Under the pieces are notes generated by a model. That model was not told the DNA's origin. It worked only from the letters and a program-made list of their open reading frames with translations, and made no database searches. 56,348 bases of DNA from CAYUHC01 sp964444555 (GTDB lineage: Bacteria > Patescibacteriota > Minisyncoccia > Phycocordibacterales > JACOZG01), in the NCBI GenBank assembly GCA_964444555.1, contig CAYUHC010000002.1, positions 1 through 56,348 on the forward strand. The letters are read 5' to 3'. A program made the position numbers and the translations under genes. Numbering within the stretch: the first letter of the stretch is position 1; every line of letters starts with the position of its first letter. This document shows positions 16,710-25,287 of this stretch, in pieces.

Positions 16710-17413
16710 AAGCAGTCATCTTGGCCGCTGGTCGCGGTAACCGTATGCAGCCCCTGACCGACCTGGTTCCTAAACCGCTGGTCGCGATACGGGGTAAAAC
16801 TTTTATCGCGCGGACGATTGAAGCCCTTTTGGGTAGTGGTCAAGTGGACGAGTTAATCATTGTTGTTGGCTATTTGGGCGATCAGATTATTAAGTTTGTT
16901 GCGGAAAATTATCCGAAGGTTTCGACTCGATTTGTCGTTCAGAAAGAATTGGCTGGAACGGGCAAAGCTCTTGAGCTAGTTCGTCCATTTATTTACCCAG
17001 AAGAGAGGTTTGTTGTTTGTTACACCGACGAATATTTTACGACGGAGGATGTTAATAAATGTTTGGCTCATGAATTTAGTTGGATCTCGTTAAGAGTTAA
17101 GCACCCCGAGCGGTCGGCTTTGCCGGTTTTGGGACCCGATGGTCGGGTGATGTCGGTGGTGGAGAAGCCAGAACGACCAAGTTCTGATCGGGTTTTGGGA
17201 GGGGCGATGGTTGTTAGTGGTAGGATTTTTGATTATCAGGTACCACCTCATCGATCTACGGGCGAATATCATTTGGCCGAAATGATGATTGGGTTCACGG
17301 CCAACCACGCTGTTTATGCTGTCCCCGCTTGTCATAACTACTCTTTTAGCACGGCAGAGGAAGTTGACAGATTTAACCGAGGGGAGGAAGATGTGACCAT
17401 TGACTTTAAATAA
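16706..17413 (+). CDS. sugar-1-phosphate nucleotidyltransferase (HddC-like candidate)
   Basis: 235 residues. The NTP-transferase signature is AVILAAGRGNRMQPLTDLVPKPL (residues 3-25 with the GxGxR and PKP motifs). It activates a sugar-1-phosphate to an NDP-sugar. The size and the presence of GmhA, HddA and GmhB homologues 5-7 kb downstream make D-glycero-alpha-D-manno-heptose-1-phosphate guanylyltransferase (HddC) a possible role. A glucose- or mannose-1-phosphate specificity cannot be excluded. Confidence 0.8.
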   Translation: MKAVILAAGRGNRMQPLTDLVPKPLVAIRGKTFIARTIEALLGSGQVDELIIVVGYLGDQIIKFVAENYPKVSTRFVVQKELAGTGKALELVRPFIYPEERFVVCYTDEYFTTEDVNKCLAHEFSWISLRVKHPERSALPVLGPDGRVMSVVEKPERPSSDRVLGGAMVVSGRIFDYQVPPHRSTGEYHLAEMMIGFTANHAVYAVPACHNYSFSTAEEVDRFNRGEEDVTIDFK

Positions 17414-17419
17414 AAAACC

Positions 17420-18346
17420 ATGATTTCGGTTGTCGTGCCTGTCTATAACGAAGAAGCCTCAATAAAAAAGCTCCATCAGCGCTTGGTGGATGTTTTGCGT
17501 CAGCAAAATCGCGGCTTTGAAATAGTTTTCGTTAATGACGGTTCTAGTGATCAGACTGAAACGGTGGCCAAAACGCTTCGACCACTTAGATTGATTTCTC
17601 TGCAACGTAATTATGGCCAAACTCCAGCGATTGACGTGGGTATTTATCAAGCTCGTGGCGAGATTATTATTCTCATTGACGCTGATCTGCAAAATGATCC
17701 AGCCGACATTCTTAAGCTCTTGGCCAAATTAGATGAGGGATACGATGTGGTGGTTGGTGGGCGCCAAGAGCGACATGATCATTGGACGCGAAAGGTTTTT
17801 TCAAAAATTGCCAATGCGATTGCTCGGAGATTGCTTGATCTGCCGCTTCACGATTTTGGCTGTGGGTTAAAAATTTATCGTTCTAAATTTATTAAAGATT
17901 TTAGATTGTGGGGCGAAGCTCAAGTTTTTTTGCCAGCGGTGGCCAAGCAGCGCGGCGCCCGATTGGCCGAGGTTGTGATTCCGCACTATGCTCGAGAGAT
18001 GGGGGTGGCAAAAGTTCGTATTAGCAAGATGGTCAAGGGGGTTTTTGATCTGTTGGGCATAGTTTTTTCGGTGAAATATTTTGCTAGACCCTTACGTTTC
18101 TTTGGTGGCGTAGCTTTACTAATGACCGCTTTGGCCGTACTCGCTTTTGGATCCTCAATTTACTTGAAGGTTGGGGGAGTCTTAAATTTTTCTGATACGC
18201 CACTGCCCATCGTCGGTACCCTCTTTACTATTTTGGCGGTTACTTTGTTTATGATGGGTTTTTTGGCCGAAATGTTGTTGCGCCTGCATTATTCTGTAAC
18301 GAATTCTTCTCCCTACGTGGTTAGGGAAGTTTGCGATCAGCCTTAA
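17420..18346 (+). CDS. GT2-family (DPM/GtrB-like) glycosyltransferase
   Basis: 308 residues. The GT-A domain has ISVVVPVYNEEASI, VNDGSSDQT, IDADLQNDP (metal-binding DxD-like) and FGCGLKIYR; two membrane helices lie near residues 230-285. This is the polyprenyl-phosphate hexose synthase type (GtrB/ArnC/DPM). With GtrA just upstream it would make a polyprenyl-linked sugar for decoration outside the membrane. Confidence 0.87.
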   Translation: MISVVVPVYNEEASIKKLHQRLVDVLRQQNRGFEIVFVNDGSSDQTETVAKTLRPLRLISLQRNYGQTPAIDVGIYQARGEIIILIDADLQNDPADILKLLAKLDEGYDVVVGGRQERHDHWTRKVFSKIANAIARRLLDLPLHDFGCGLKIYRSKFIKDFRLWGEAQVFLPAVAKQRGARLAEVVIPHYAREMGVAKVRISKMVKGVFDLLGIVFSVKYFARPLRFFGGVALLMTALAVLAFGSSIYLKVGGVLNFSDTPLPIVGTLFTILAVTLFMMGFLAEMLLRLHYSVTNSSPYVVREVCDQP

Positions 18347-20302
18347 ATGAATAGTCGACCAAAAATCTTATTGATTGGTAATGGTCGCTTTGGTCAGCAC
18401 CATCGCCGGATTTGGGAAAAACTTGCCTCAGCGGGAAAAATTGAACTTGTGGGTGTGGTTACTAAAAATTCTGGGCCCAAGCTGACACCCGCCTTGCTGA
18501 CTTCGGTAGATGCGGTGGATATTGTGACGCCGGCGGAGACTCATTTTGCGATCGTCAAAAAGTGTTTGCCTTACACGAATGTTTTTGTGGAAAAACCGCT
18601 AGCTAGCAACTCACGGCAGGCTCGGTTGTTAGTTAATTTGGCTAAGCAACACAAGAAGGTTTTAGTTGTTGGTCATATTTACCGTTTCCACCCAGTAATT
18701 AAAAAGTTAAAAGAACTATCAAAGAAGATTAATCCGAAGTTTTGTAAAATTAGTGGTCGTTTTATTAGCCCCCTGGAAACTTGGCGTCAAGAAAAACCAG
18801 CTTTTGAAAAACTACACTTTTTTGATATCGTCGACTTCCTTTGGTCAGAAAAACCAAAAACAATTTGGAGCAAGAACAGCCAAGCTTTTCAGGCGGTCGA
18901 CCTCTCTTATCCGAATGGTTTGCTGGCCCATTTTGATTTGGGTTGGCGGGGGAAGATCAAGGAGCGTCGCTTGTGGATAAAGACGCCGATAGCCAATTAT
19001 GACTGTGATCTGGTTTCTGGAGTTATTATGGTGACCAATAAATCTGGCCAGAAAATCATCACCTGTTCGATGAGTCTGGAGCCTCTAGAAAGTGAACTTT
19101 CGGCGTTTATTAAAAAAATTAAAGGGGGAAAAATCGAGGTTCCGGGTGGTGAGGTTGGTGCCAGGATGGTTGAAATTGCTGAGGCAACCCTTAAGGCGCC
19201 AAAACAATTAAAAATCGCTGTTATTGGTGGGGGGATTTTCGGTACTACTATGGCTCTCCACTTGGCTGACCAGGCAAAGGTGGTAATTTTNNNNNNNNNN
19301 NNNNNNNNNNNNNNNNNAAAAATCTTGCAGGGGGCGTCGCGGGTTAATCAATATCGTCACCATGTTGGTTATCATTATCCGCGCAGTTTGGAGACGATTA
19401 AAGAAATTAAAGAGGCGACAGCGGACTTTGAGGCATTTTACGGATCAAGCGTCGTCCGAGACTTTCCTGCTTATTATGCGCTTTCTAATGAGGGTTCGCT
19501 GGTGTCGCCAGAAGAATTTTTGACTGTTTGTGATCAGGCTGAGTTACCTTACGTTAAAGAGTTTCCAGCTCCTGGTTTATTGAATCGTGAGACAGTCGCC
19601 TTGTCGGTCAAGACACCAGAAGCGGTATTGGATTATGAAGGAATGGTTAGCGACATTAAGCGTCGACTTAAGCAAAATAAAAATATTCAGATTAGACTGG
19701 GTTCAGAAATTGTTGGGATGAAAATTGATGGAATCGGTAGAAAAACTTTGGTGGCAAAGAAAAAAGGTAAATTGAAGAAAGAAACATTTGATCTGGTGGT
19801 GAATGCTACTTACGCTAATTACAATCAGATGTGCGAGTGGTTAAATTTCCCCAAGCGGAATCTGGAACTCAGATTAAAGGAGTTAGTTATTCTTCGTTTG
19901 CCTCAAGATCTGCTTTCGGCCGCGGTCACTATTGTGGATGGTCCTTTTGCCACTTTGGTGCCAATGGGTAAAACGGGATTATATACTTTTGGTGATGTGC
20001 CACTATCAATCCATGCGGTGGCTAGTGGTCCTCGAGCTTATCAAAAACTACGACAAAAGATTTCTAAATTAAAGACCCGCTGGCCCAAAATGAGAGCTCG
20101 TTGCTTAAAATGGTTCCCGGTTCTTGAGGAGGCAGAATATATTAGCTCGATGTTTGTGATCTTGCCGGTCGAAAAAAGTGCCAGCGCCACAGATGCTCGT
20201 CCGACAGAAGTAACCGATCATGGCTTCGGCTGTTACTCGATTCTAAGCGGAAAAATAATCACTTCAGTGGCAGCGGCAAGGCAAATATTGACAAAGATAT
20301 AA
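18347..20302 (+). CDS. fusion: Gfo/Idh/MocA dehydrogenase + FAD-dependent oxidase
   Basis: About 651 residues. Residues 1-285 are a Gfo/Idh/MocA oxidoreductase: NAD-binding ILLIGNGRFGQHH (5-17) and the family EKP motif in VFVEKPLASN. From about 289 a second enzyme begins with KIAVIGGGIFGTTMALHLAD, an FAD-binding GxGxxG, followed by GASRVNQYRHHVGYHYPRS as in DAO/L-2-hydroxyglutarate-oxidase-like proteins. The first ATG directly follows the GT2 stop. A 27 N gap (19291-19317) falls just inside the FAD domain; the frame is kept, but the fusion crosses sequence only 70 nt before the gap. Both parts probably oxidise a sugar or sugar nucleotide in this locus. Confidence 0.75.
   Translation: MNSRPKILLIGNGRFGQHHRRIWEKLASAGKIELVGVVTKNSGPKLTPALLTSVDAVDIVTPAETHFAIVKKCLPYTNVFVEKPLASNSRQARLLVNLAKQHKKVLVVGHIYRFHPVIKKLKELSKKINPKFCKISGRFISPLETWRQEKPAFEKLHFFDIVDFLWSEKPKTIWSKNSQAFQAVDLSYPNGLLAHFDLGWRGKIKERRLWIKTPIANYDCDLVSGVIMVTNKSGQKIITCSMSLEPLESELSAFIKKIKGGKIEVPGGEVGARMVEIAEATLKAPKQLKIAVIGGGIFGTTMALHLADQAKVVIXXXXXXXXXXKILQGASRVNQYRHHVGYHYPRSLETIKEIKEATADFEAFYGSSVVRDFPAYYALSNEGSLVSPEEFLTVCDQAELPYVKEFPAPGLLNRETVALSVKTPEAVLDYEGMVSDIKRRLKQNKNIQIRLGSEIVGMKIDGIGRKTLVAKKKGKLKKETFDLVVNATYANYNQMCEWLNFPKRNLELRLKELVILRLPQDLLSAAVTIVDGPFATLVPMGKTGLYTFGDVPLSIHAVASGPRAYQKLRQKISKLKTRWPKMRARCLKWFPVLEEAEYISSMFVILPVEKSASATDARPTEVTDHGFGCYSILSGKIITSVAAARQILTKI
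19291..19317. other. assembly gap (27 N) inside the fusion gene
   Basis: 27 N, a multiple of three, so the reading frame stays open. The true length is not known. Confidence 0.99.
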
Positions 20303-20316
20303 AATATTTACATATT
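20288..20316 (+). promoter_or_regulatory. promoter of the HAF-repeat gene
   Basis: TTGACA (20288-20293), a 17 bp spacer and CATATT (20311-20316). The -35 box overlaps the 3' end of the preceding gene. The transcript would have a leader of about 58 nt, long for this window, carrying a Shine-Dalgarno. Confidence 0.5.
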
Positions 20317-20380
20317 GTAAGTAGATTCTTGGGTGTGTTGCCCAGGCAAAACGGTTAGAACCTTGATGAAAGGATGAGAG

Positions 20381-21382
20381 ATGTTACGTTTCCTGGTGGT
20401 AGTTATCGGCTCGATTTCTTTGGGCGCGAACTCTTTTGCGGCGTCTTACCGGGTGATTGACCTGGGTACTTTTGGTGGCAAAAACGCCGTTGCTCGCGGC
20501 ATTAACAACAATGGAGATGTTGTTGGTGAAGCCGAAACCGAAACAGGTGGCCCGACACCATTTTTGTGGACACGTTCTGGTCTCGCCAAGCTCGACCCTC
20601 TTTATCTAGAGCGCTCTGGACAGGCAAACGATATTTCTGATAACGGGCAGATTGTGGGTACGGTTGGAGATCGTGCTTTTGTGTGGGGCACCGGAATGAT
20701 TTCCTACATTGCACCACCTCCTGGTCAAACAAGGAGTTTTGGTAACGCCATCAACGGTTTGGGGATTGTGGTTGGGACTTCAGCTGATCCAGACAGTGCA
20801 TTTTTGTGGCCTGGTACGGGGATGGCCGCTGAAAAACTTTTCACTGGAGGTGCCGCCAGAGACATTAACGACAGCGGAAGGGTTGTCGGGGACTATAATG
20901 GGCGAGCTTGTCTTTTGTTCGGTGGTGTTGTGACTTATCTTGGCGGCCAGGGCAGTGTCGCTAAAGAAATAAACAACGTAAATCAAGTGGCAGGCTGGGC
21001 TGACGGTCGAGCGGTTGTGTGGCAGAATGGTGAGCAGTTCTCGTTGCTGGACTTCGGGAGCGATAGTTATGCCAATGGCATCAATGATGCCGGAATGGTT
21101 GTGGGTTATGCTAATTTTGGCGGTTATCGCGGTTTTGTTTGGAAAGAAGGAAGGGCGATTGACGTAAATAATCTCATTGAGTCGGATTTAATGATCGCGA
21201 ATTTATTGGATATAAATAACTCTGGCTCAATTGTTGGAGTTGGGATAGACCGATTTGGTCATTCGCGCGCAGTGATGTTGCTCCCGATTCCAGAACCAAC
21301 GTCTTCCTTGTTATTTTTGGGATTAATATTTTGCCTTTGTGGAAGGTGTCCTGATGTGGCCAGGGCTAATAATTTTCAATAG
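20381..21382 (+). CDS. secreted HAF-repeat protein with PEP-CTERM-like tail
   Basis: 333 residues. A signal peptide (1-20, ending NSFA) is followed by about six HAF-type repeats of the form ARGINNNGDVVGEAE / AFLW..G, which build a beta-propeller-like domain. The C-terminus has PIPEPTSSLLFLGLIFCLCGR, resembling a PEP-CTERM sorting signal, though no exosortase is visible here. AAAGGA (20369-20374) 6 nt before the ATG is a Shine-Dalgarno, unlike the neighbours. It splits the polysaccharide operon between the fusion oxidase and gmhB and has its own promoter and terminator. I infer a horizontally acquired unit. Function is unknown. Confidence 0.75.
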   Translation: MLRFLVVVIGSISLGANSFAASYRVIDLGTFGGKNAVARGINNNGDVVGEAETETGGPTPFLWTRSGLAKLDPLYLERSGQANDISDNGQIVGTVGDRAFVWGTGMISYIAPPPGQTRSFGNAINGLGIVVGTSADPDSAFLWPGTGMAAEKLFTGGAARDINDSGRVVGDYNGRACLLFGGVVTYLGGQGSVAKEINNVNQVAGWADGRAVVWQNGEQFSLLDFGSDSYANGINDAGMVVGYANFGGYRGFVWKEGRAIDVNNLIESDLMIANLLDINNSGSIVGVGIDRFGHSRAVMLLPIPEPTSSLLFLGLIFCLCGRCPDVARANNFQ

Positions 21383-21414
21383 CCGCCTTGAGCGATAGGA
21401 GGTTCAAATAAACT

Positions 21415-21445
21415 AAGCCGCCCTTGTGATGGAGCGGCTTTCTTT
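21415..21445 (+). terminator. rho-independent terminator after the HAF-repeat gene
   Basis: AAGCCGC (21415-21421) pairs with GCGGCTT (21434-21440), followed by TCTTT. It insulates the gene from the heptose operon. An orphan AGGAGG (21397-21402) lies just before it with no start codon behind it. Confidence 0.75.
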
Positions 21446-21470
21446 ACATCCAAAACACATCTGCTAACCT
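21443..21470 (+). promoter_or_regulatory. promoter of the heptose module
   Basis: TTTACA (21443-21448), 16 bp spacer, TAACCT (21465-21470), then 8 nt to the ATG at 21479. The -35 overlaps the T-rich end of the terminator, so the inserted gene and the operon behind it are transcribed separately. Confidence 0.45.
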
Positions 21471-21478
21471 GGGTCTAA

Positions 21479-22006
21479 ATGGTAGGAAATATTTATACTA
21501 GTAAGACCGCTATATTTTTGGATCGCGATGGGCTGATTAACGAAACCGTTGATCGGGGAGAAAATTGCGTCGTTCAAGGTAAAAAGGTGCGTTTTACTGC
21601 ACCGTGGAAATTTTCTGAGTTTAAATTCAAAGCAGGAGTTGGTGAGGCGTTAAACCGATTAAAGGAAGCTGGTTTTCTGCTTATCCTGGTTTCTAATCAG
21701 CCGGATTTAAGCTACGGAACCTTGTCGTCGCGCGACCACGGTCTGATTATGGCCGAAGTCAAAAAAATGCCCCTGGACGACATCTTCATTTGCCCTCATG
21801 GACGTAATGATGGCTGTACCTGCAAAAAACCCAAGCCGGGGATGATCTTGGAGGCGGCAAAAAAGTGGGGGATAGATTTGGGAGAATCCTATGTGGTTGG
21901 CGATTCTGTGGTTGATATACAAGCTGGTCAGTCGGCTGGTTGCCGAACAATTTTAACTGGTGATTTATCTGTGGCTGTGGATATTATCTTCAGTCACAAA
22001 ATATGA
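21479..22006 (+). CDS. gmhB: D-glycero-D-manno-heptose-1,7-bisphosphate 7-phosphatase (GmhB-like)
   Basis: 175 residues, the size of GmhB. The HAD motif I is FLDRDGLINE (residues 12-21); motif II is ILVSNQ; the zinc-binding loop is CPHGRNDGCTCKKPKPGM, a strong GmhB marker; motif IV is VVGDSVVDIQAGQSAG. It removes the 7-phosphate from heptose-1,7-bisphosphate. The kinase and isomerase of the same pathway follow directly. Confidence 0.87.
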   Translation: MVGNIYTSKTAIFLDRDGLINETVDRGENCVVQGKKVRFTAPWKFSEFKFKAGVGEALNRLKEAGFLLILVSNQPDLSYGTLSSRDHGLIMAEVKKMPLDDIFICPHGRNDGCTCKKPKPGMILEAAKKWGIDLGESYVVGDSVVDIQAGQSAGCRTILTGDLSVAVDIIFSHKI

Positions 22007-22018
22007 TAAGGTAACTCC

Positions 22019-23014
22019 ATGGCAGAGTCTGAGCACCCGATTATCTTGAGTCGAGTACCGTTCCGAATTTCTTTGGGTGGTGGTTCCACTGATTTGCCAT
22101 CGTATTATGAAAAATATGGTGGCTTTATTTTTGCCGCTACGATAAATCTTTATATGGATGTTTTGATTAAGCAGACTCGTTCGGACGATCACATCCACGT
22201 CCACTACAAGCAGTTTGAATCTGTTCCGAGCGTGACCGAAGTTCAACACGAGCTGGCTCGTGAGACGTTAAAAATGACTGGAGTGGAGCGGGGTGTCGGC
22301 ATTTCCTTTAAGGCGGACACTCCGGCGGGCACCGGCTTGGGCTCGTCCGGGGCTTGTTCGGTAGCTCTTTTAAAGGGGCTTAGTCAGTTTTCGGGACAAG
22401 ATTTAGCCAATGAAGAGGCGGCAGCCCAATCATTTACCATTACTCAAAATCTAGGTTTGCCCGACGGTAAGCAAGATCCTTATGCTTGCGCCTTGGGCGG
22501 ATTTACAATGTTTGAAATTGCCCCGGATGGCCGGGTAAAAATTACTAAGCCCAACCTAAGCCAGCAAACAATCGATAACTTTTTTGCCAATACTTTATTT
22601 TATTATACTGGAATTCAACGTTTTAGTGCCCCAATCCTTGCCGCTCAGAGTGTCGAGAAGGTTTTAGAGCTAAAGCACACCACTAAACGAATCGGGCAAG
22701 ATATTTACCAAGCCTTTTTGAAAGGCAATCTTGATGACTTTGGTTTGTTAATGGACGAACACTGGGAAAATAAAAAACGAATGTCACCGCAAATGTCTAA
22801 TCCGTTCTTTGATCAAATTTACGACAAAGCTAGGTCGGCTGGTGCCCTGGGGGGCAAAATTATGGGCGCCGGTGCCGGGGGCTATTTTATGATTTATTGT
22901 GGATCACCCAGCAAGACAGAAGCTGTTAAAGAGGCGTTAAAATCTTTTAATTTGCGAGAAATGGCTTTCCGCTTAGATACCAAGGGGGCCAGAACCGCTG
23001 TCATTGACTGGTAA
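22019..23014 (+). CDS. hddA: D-glycero-D-manno-heptose 7-phosphate kinase (HddA-like GHMP kinase)
   Basis: 331 residues. GHMP-kinase motifs are plain: RVPFRISLGGGSTDLPSYY at the N-terminus, the phosphate loop PAGTGLGSSGACSVALLKG (102-120), and the C-terminal GGKIMGAGAGGYFMIYC. The GGGSTDLP form and the neighbourhood point to HddA, which phosphorylates heptose-7-phosphate at C1. TATGAT (22002-22007) lies 11 nt before the start and may be a -10 box. No Shine-Dalgarno. Confidence 0.87.
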   Translation: MAESEHPIILSRVPFRISLGGGSTDLPSYYEKYGGFIFAATINLYMDVLIKQTRSDDHIHVHYKQFESVPSVTEVQHELARETLKMTGVERGVGISFKADTPAGTGLGSSGACSVALLKGLSQFSGQDLANEEAAAQSFTITQNLGLPDGKQDPYACALGGFTMFEIAPDGRVKITKPNLSQQTIDNFFANTLFYYTGIQRFSAPILAAQSVEKVLELKHTTKRIGQDIYQAFLKGNLDDFGLLMDEHWENKKRMSPQMSNPFFDQIYDKARSAGALGGKIMGAGAGGYFMIYCGSPSKTEAVKEALKSFNLREMAFRLDTKGARTAVIDW

Positions 23015-23048
23015 CTGGTTGAGGGCTATCATGAACAGATTCTAGCTT

Positions 23049-23672
23049 ATGCCGCACCGAGACTATATCAAGCAATATTTAAACGAGGCGATGGCAATCG
23101 CCGATAAGCTTAAAGAGCAGGAGGAACAGATAAACAGGATCATCTCGATTTTGTTTGACGCTTGGGAAAATGATCGTTGGGTCTTTATCGAGGGCAATGG
23201 CGGTTCAGCCTCAACAGCTACTCACTTTGCTAGCGATTTGGTTAAGACAATCAATCCGAGTCCAGAAAAACGCGGCTTGAAGGCGATGGCTTTAGTCGAT
23301 AATGTTCCGCTGGTTAGCGCGACGACTAATGATTGGGGTTGGGAAAATTTGTATTTGACTCAGCTTAGAAATTACTGGGTTCCCGAAAGCGTAGTGATTG
23401 GTATCAGTGTCCACGGTGGCTCTGGTCAGGACAAGGCCGGCAACTGGTCACAAAATCTTTTAAAAGGCCTGCAATTTGCTAAAGACAATGGAGGCAAGAC
23501 GATTGGTTTTTCGGGTTTTGATGGTGGTCCAATGAAGGATCTTGTCGATGCTTGTGTGGTGGTGCCAGTAAATAGTACCCCTCACGTTGAGTCTTTCCAC
23601 GTGGTTTTGCACCACCTGATCGCTTTTCGTCTTAAGGAACTAGTGGATGCTCACCATAAAGCGACATTATAG
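23049..23672 (+). CDS. gmhA: phosphoheptose isomerase (GmhA-like SIS protein)
   Basis: 207 residues. The SIS-domain block FIEGNGGSASTATHFASDLVK (from about residue 46) is the substrate-binding loop of GmhA; VVIGISVHGGSGQDKAGNWSQNL and HVESFHVVLHHLIAF follow. It converts sedoheptulose-7-phosphate to D-glycero-D-manno-heptose-7-phosphate. The product feeds HddA directly upstream. A cytosolic tetramer is expected from the family. Confidence 0.87.
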   Translation: MPHRDYIKQYLNEAMAIADKLKEQEEQINRIISILFDAWENDRWVFIEGNGGSASTATHFASDLVKTINPSPEKRGLKAMALVDNVPLVSATTNDWGWENLYLTQLRNYWVPESVVIGISVHGGSGQDKAGNWSQNLLKGLQFAKDNGGKTIGFSGFDGGPMKDLVDACVVVPVNSTPHVESFHVVLHHLIAFRLKELVDAHHKATL

Positions 23673-23675
23673 CTT

Positions 23676-24410
23676 ATGCAAATTTTTATTGATTCTGCTA
23701 ATCTTGCGGATATTGAAGCCGCTCTCCGGCGTGGTTTTGTTCGAGGGGTAACTACCAACCCTTCTTTGTTGGCTAAGGAGCCAAAGCAAAAGTTTGAAGA
23801 TCACATCCACGAGATAATTTCTCTTATCCGCAAGTACGATCCCACTCTTCATTTAAGCGTGGAAGTTTTTTCTAGTGACCCTGCCGAAATTTTGCGTCAG
23901 GCAGAATATTTTCGGGAGATTTTTAATCACCAGAACTTAAGCGTCAAGGTTCAGGTTGGATGGAATGAATTGGAAGTTATCCGTTCCCTGTCTAAGAAAA
24001 ATATTTCGGTTAATTGTACCGCCTGCATGACGCCCCTGCAGGCCCTAGCTGCGGCTCATGCTGGAGCAGAATTTGTCAGCTTATTTTGGGGGCGAATTAA
24101 AGACGGGGAACGAGATGAGAAGTTTACTGCCGAGCGTAGCGGGGCTTTAGCTGATAGAAAAATTGATCACGCTGATTTTAATCCTTTTATGGTGGTCAAA
24201 CGAACCCGTGATTTGATTGATCAGGCGGGGTTGGGGTCAAAAATTATTGTTGGCTCCATTCGGGGCGTTGTGGATATTCGTGATGCTGGGTTGGCTGGCG
24301 CTCATATTGCCACTGTCCCACCAAAATTTTTCGAACCAATGCTTAACCACTTTAAGACAACAGAGGTGGTGGAAATGTTTCTTAAGGATTTTAAATCCTG
24401 GCTAACTTAA
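23676..24410 (+). CDS. transaldolase-like (FSA/TalC-type) enzyme
   Basis: 244 residues, close to the short FSA/TalC-type transaldolases. Visible are IFIDSANLADIE, GVTTNPSLLAKE, the Schiff-base Lys91 in LSVKVQVG, NCTACMTPLQALAAAHAGAEFVSLFWGR, and IIVGSIRGV. It lies 3 nt after gmhA. The attractive reading is that it makes or channels sedoheptulose-7-phosphate for GmhA. An aldolase activity on another sugar is possible, since the VKV-QVG stretch deviates from the usual VKIPMT. Confidence 0.82.
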   Translation: MQIFIDSANLADIEAALRRGFVRGVTTNPSLLAKEPKQKFEDHIHEIISLIRKYDPTLHLSVEVFSSDPAEILRQAEYFREIFNHQNLSVKVQVGWNELEVIRSLSKKNISVNCTACMTPLQALAAAHAGAEFVSLFWGRIKDGERDEKFTAERSGALADRKIDHADFNPFMVVKRTRDLIDQAGLGSKIIVGSIRGVVDIRDAGLAGAHIATVPPKFFEPMLNHFKTTEVVEMFLKDFKSWLT

Positions 24411-24411
24411 A

Positions 24412-25287
24412 ATGGAAATTGATAGTAGGATAAAAGATTGCCTAGCTTGTCCTAAATGTCGGGTTGGAATTGTGGCTGACGAAGGTGGTTGGTTGTGCGG
24501 GAGCTGCCAACAAAAGTACCCCGTGATCGCTGGTCAGTCTTTTTTCCGTGATCCGGTTGAGCGCAATCGGCTGGTTGATGGCGGTCGGGGAGTTGAACGA
24601 AATGATTCGGTTATCCTGGGCCTAAAAGCTTTCGCCAAGCGTTGGCCAAATTTTTTCTTGTTTTTATACAAAGTTGCGGCACCGTTCATTGGCAAGACGG
24701 CCGAAAAATTTGTGGCGGAGCAGGCGCAAGGTTCGCTAATCTTGAATCTTGGTTCGGGAGCCAAAATTATTGCCCCGGGGGTGATCAATGTTGATTATGA
24801 TGCTTTTCCTGGGGTTGGTGTGGTTACCGACGTCCAGGCGCTGCCATTTAAAGATGGAAGTGTTGATGCGATTATTTCGGAATCGGTTTTGGAACATTTG
24901 CCTAATCCTCAGTTGGCGGTGGCCGAGATTAGTCGGGTTTTGAGGTCGGCTGGGGGCTTATATGTGGTGACGCCTTTTATGCTCGGCTACCACTCGTCTC
25001 CGCGGGATTATTATCGCTGGACGGAGTATGGCATGTCCGAACTACTTAAAAACTTTGAATTGAAGGAGTCGGGCTCTGCTTGGGGGCCAACGGTCGCCGT
25101 CGCTTCCGTGGGCGGGGCGTGGTTGGCGCTAATCCTGTCCTTCGGCTCTAGTAAGCTCTACCAATTTTGGGTGGTTTTCTTTATTTTTTTCTTCGCGATA
25201 TTTACTCGGGTAGACCATTTATTAAAGTTTCATCCTCGAGCTAAAGATAATGCCCATGGACTATATTTTGTCGCTATCAAAAAGTAA
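24412..25287 (+). CDS. methyltransferase with Trm112-like zinc-ribbon N-terminus
   Basis: 291 residues. Residues 10-32 hold CLACPKC and CGSC, a small zinc-ribbon/Trm112-like module. A SAM domain follows with LILNLGSGAKI as motif I, DVQALPFKDGSVDAIISESVLEHLPNP, and EISRVLRSAGGLYVVTPF. A hydrophobic stretch (WLALIL...FWVVFFIFFFAIF) near the C-terminus suggests membrane association. Likely modifies a lipid-linked glycan. Overlaps the next gene by up to 38 nt. Confidence 0.8.
   Translation: MEIDSRIKDCLACPKCRVGIVADEGGWLCGSCQQKYPVIAGQSFFRDPVERNRLVDGGRGVERNDSVILGLKAFAKRWPNFFLFLYKVAAPFIGKTAEKFVAEQAQGSLILNLGSGAKIIAPGVINVDYDAFPGVGVVTDVQALPFKDGSVDAIISESVLEHLPNPQLAVAEISRVLRSAGGLYVVTPFMLGYHSSPRDYYRWTEYGMSELLKNFELKESGSAWGPTVAVASVGGAWLALILSFGSSKLYQFWVVFFIFFFAIFTRVDHLLKFHPRAKDNAHGLYFVAIKK

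Noticed and set aside
21397..21410. Start of a further small gene behind AGGAGG
   Set aside because: No ATG, GTG or TTG with an open frame follows at a suitable distance; the terminator begins 13 nt later.
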